From Planctomycetota bacterium (GTDB taxonomy: Bacteria; Planctomycetota; Planctomycetia; Isosphaerales; Isosphaeraceae), in contig JAJYCH010000244.1 of NCBI GenBank assembly GCA_021778575.1, positions 1 through 7,175 of the forward strand: a stretch of 7,175 nt of DNA, read 5' to 3'. Below, piece after piece: positions 6,461 through 7,175 of this stretch; positions within the stretch are counted from its first letter, which is position 1; each line of letters begins with the position of its first letter. Made by a program: the position numbers and the translations under genes. The notes under the pieces are model-generated. The model saw only the letters and a program-made list of their open reading frames with translations. It searched no databases and was not told the origin of the DNA.

Positions 6461-6510
6461 CATCAATGCGTCGACGGAGTCTTGAGTGACTCGGCGATCG
6501 ATCATTGATG
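6461..6510. repeat. 50-nt imperfect hairpin in the leader or spacer
   Basis: CATCAATG (6461-6468) pairs with CATTGATG (6503-6510). Continuing inward, CG-TCG (6469-6473) can pair with CGA-CG (6495-6500, one bulged T), and GAGTC (6477-6481) pairs with GACTC (6488-6492) around a 6-nt TTGAGT loop. About 18 pairs in all, with bulges. No T tract follows, which argues against a plain intrinsic terminator. It lies 65 bp before the start of the next gene and may sit in its 5' leader. Confidence 0.5.
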
Positions 6511-6563
6511 TGATGATGATGAAGCTGGCTGGCTGTGCTCCCCCCCCAAAAAATCGTGCTTCC

Positions 6564-6568
6564 GAGGA
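6564..6568 (+). promoter_or_regulatory. Strong ribosome binding site for the surface-protein gene
   Basis: GAGGA with seven bases to the ATG at 6576, the clearest Shine-Dalgarno match in the window. It fixes the start of the last gene, whose reading frame has no stop inside the window. Confidence 0.75.
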
Positions 6569-6575
6569 ATTCGCC

Positions 6576-7175
6576 ATGAGTCGCAAGCAGAAGCGTCAAG
6601 GGACTCTCTCCCACCGATCCCGCCGGTTCTCGCTTGCTGTCGAGGTCTGTGAGCCTCGACGGCTCCTGGCGACGTTCGTCGTCACCACGTCGGCGGATAA
6701 TGGCGACAACACCAACCCGACGGCGGGCTCGTTACGCGCGGCGATCCTGCTTTCCGATGCCAGCCCCCCTCCCACCGGCCAGCCCAATTTGATCAGCTTC
6801 GATATCACGGGTTCGTCGACGATCGCCCCAACGGTCGGTCTGCCCGACATCACCATGCCCACCGTGATCGACGGCCGGACGCAGCCCAACACGCCGGTCG
6901 TCCTGGATGGAGTCAATCTCGCCAACCCGAATGGGATCGAGAACGGACTGACGATCCACTCGCTGAACACGACGGTCGAAGGGTTGACCATCGATCGGTT
7001 CACCGGCGCGGGGATCGCCATCAATGCCCTGAGCGAGGTCGCCGGTGACACCAACGACCAGATCCTCGATAACCAGATCGGCACCGACCCGACCGGCACG
7101 TCGACGACCGACGGCTCGGGGCATTCGCTGGGTAATCTCCGCGATGGGATCGCGCTGTTCAACGCCGGTGTCAAC
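6576..7175 (+). CDS. Large planctomycete surface protein, CSLREA-like / parallel beta-helix, 3' partial
   Basis: The first 200 codons of a gene that continues past the window edge; no stop is reached. A basic N-terminus (MSRKQKRQGTLSHRSRRFSL) leads to CEPRRLLA at residues 25-32, a variant of the LEPRxLLA motif found at the N-terminus of many giant planctomycete extracellular proteins and thought to mark a non-classical export or anchoring signal. Next comes TFVVTTSADNGD...GSLRAAILLSDA (33-62), which resembles the CSLREA-type segment (FxVTTxxD, GSLRxAI) that precedes beta-helical repeats. Residues about 70-200 are short strands with hydrophobic/Asn ladders (VIDGRTQPN, LTIHSLNTTVEGLTIDRFTG, DNQIGTDPTGT), as in right-handed parallel beta-helices. 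Likely secreted or cell-surface adhesin or enzyme-like protein; the C-terminal domains that would decide are outside the window. Confidence 0.88.
   Translation, partial: MSRKQKRQGTLSHRSRRFSLAVEVCEPRRLLATFVVTTSADNGDNTNPTAGSLRAAILLSDASPPPTGQPNLISFDITGSSTIAPTVGLPDITMPTVIDGRTQPNTPVVLDGVNLANPNGIENGLTIHSLNTTVEGLTIDRFTGAGIAINALSEVAGDTNDQILDNQIGTDPTGTSTTDGSGHSLGNLRDGIALFNAGVN

Larger units (their letters stand above)
6327..6575. other. 249-bp spacer before the surface-protein gene
   Basis: No convincing gene. It holds three copies of TGGCCGGA (6399, 6423 and 6433), a 50-nt imperfect hairpin (6461-6510), a short ATG/GAT-rich stretch (about 6506-6522), a GGCT repeat (about 6525-6534) and a C8A6 run (6540-6553). 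I see no convincing -35/-10 pair. A minus-strand open frame crosses the spacer but has no ribosome site or recognisable sequence. Confidence 0.6.

Noticed and set aside
6323..6586. Minus-strand 87-codon frame in the spacer
   Set aside because: It runs through the C8A6 run and the hairpin, shows no recognisable family, and no ribosome site was seen.

Overview
The window looks like chromosomal DNA from a planctomycete, probably an Isosphaeraceae-type lineage. The evidence is high-GC coding sequence rich in TCG/CGA codons, an N-terminal CEPRRLLA motif on the last gene (a variant of the LEPRxLLA leader common on large planctomycete surface proteins), an anchored redoxin with a CPC motif, and repeat-rich spacers. 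The assignment is by recognition, not by a database search.

Left third (57-3574): two plus-strand genes joined by an ATGA stop/start overlap. The first encodes a 606-residue alpha-helical HEAT-like protein. The second encodes a 566-residue protein with a C-terminal winged-helix-like stretch and a SWIM zinc-binding motif (CxCx12CxH). SWIM proteins occur beside MoxR-type AAA+ ATPases and von Willebrand A proteins in several bacteria, for example the E. coli yehL-yehM-yehP-yehQ neighbourhood. The pair may be the downstream half of such a system, but no ATPase or vWA gene lies inside the window. This is the best candidate for poorly described biology here.

Spacer (3575-4199): 625 bp with no convincing gene. 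It holds an imperfect hairpin, a 51-bp tandem repeat array, a terminator-like hairpin at the end of that array, and a 73-bp pair of REP-like units in inverted orientation starting with GTAG.

Right half: a YdeI-family gene (DUF1801 plus OmdA-like tail) on plus converges, with a 5-bp gap, on a DJ-1/PfpI-family gene on minus. The DJ-1-family gene diverges from a membrane-anchored redoxin gene, and the 133-bp gap between them holds candidate promoters. A 249-bp spacer with a 50-nt imperfect hairpin and a C8A6 run then leads to the first 200 codons of a large predicted secreted beta-helix protein that runs off the window. The DJ-1-like protein and the redoxin would both fit stress or redox handling, but nothing in the sequence shows that they are co-regulated.
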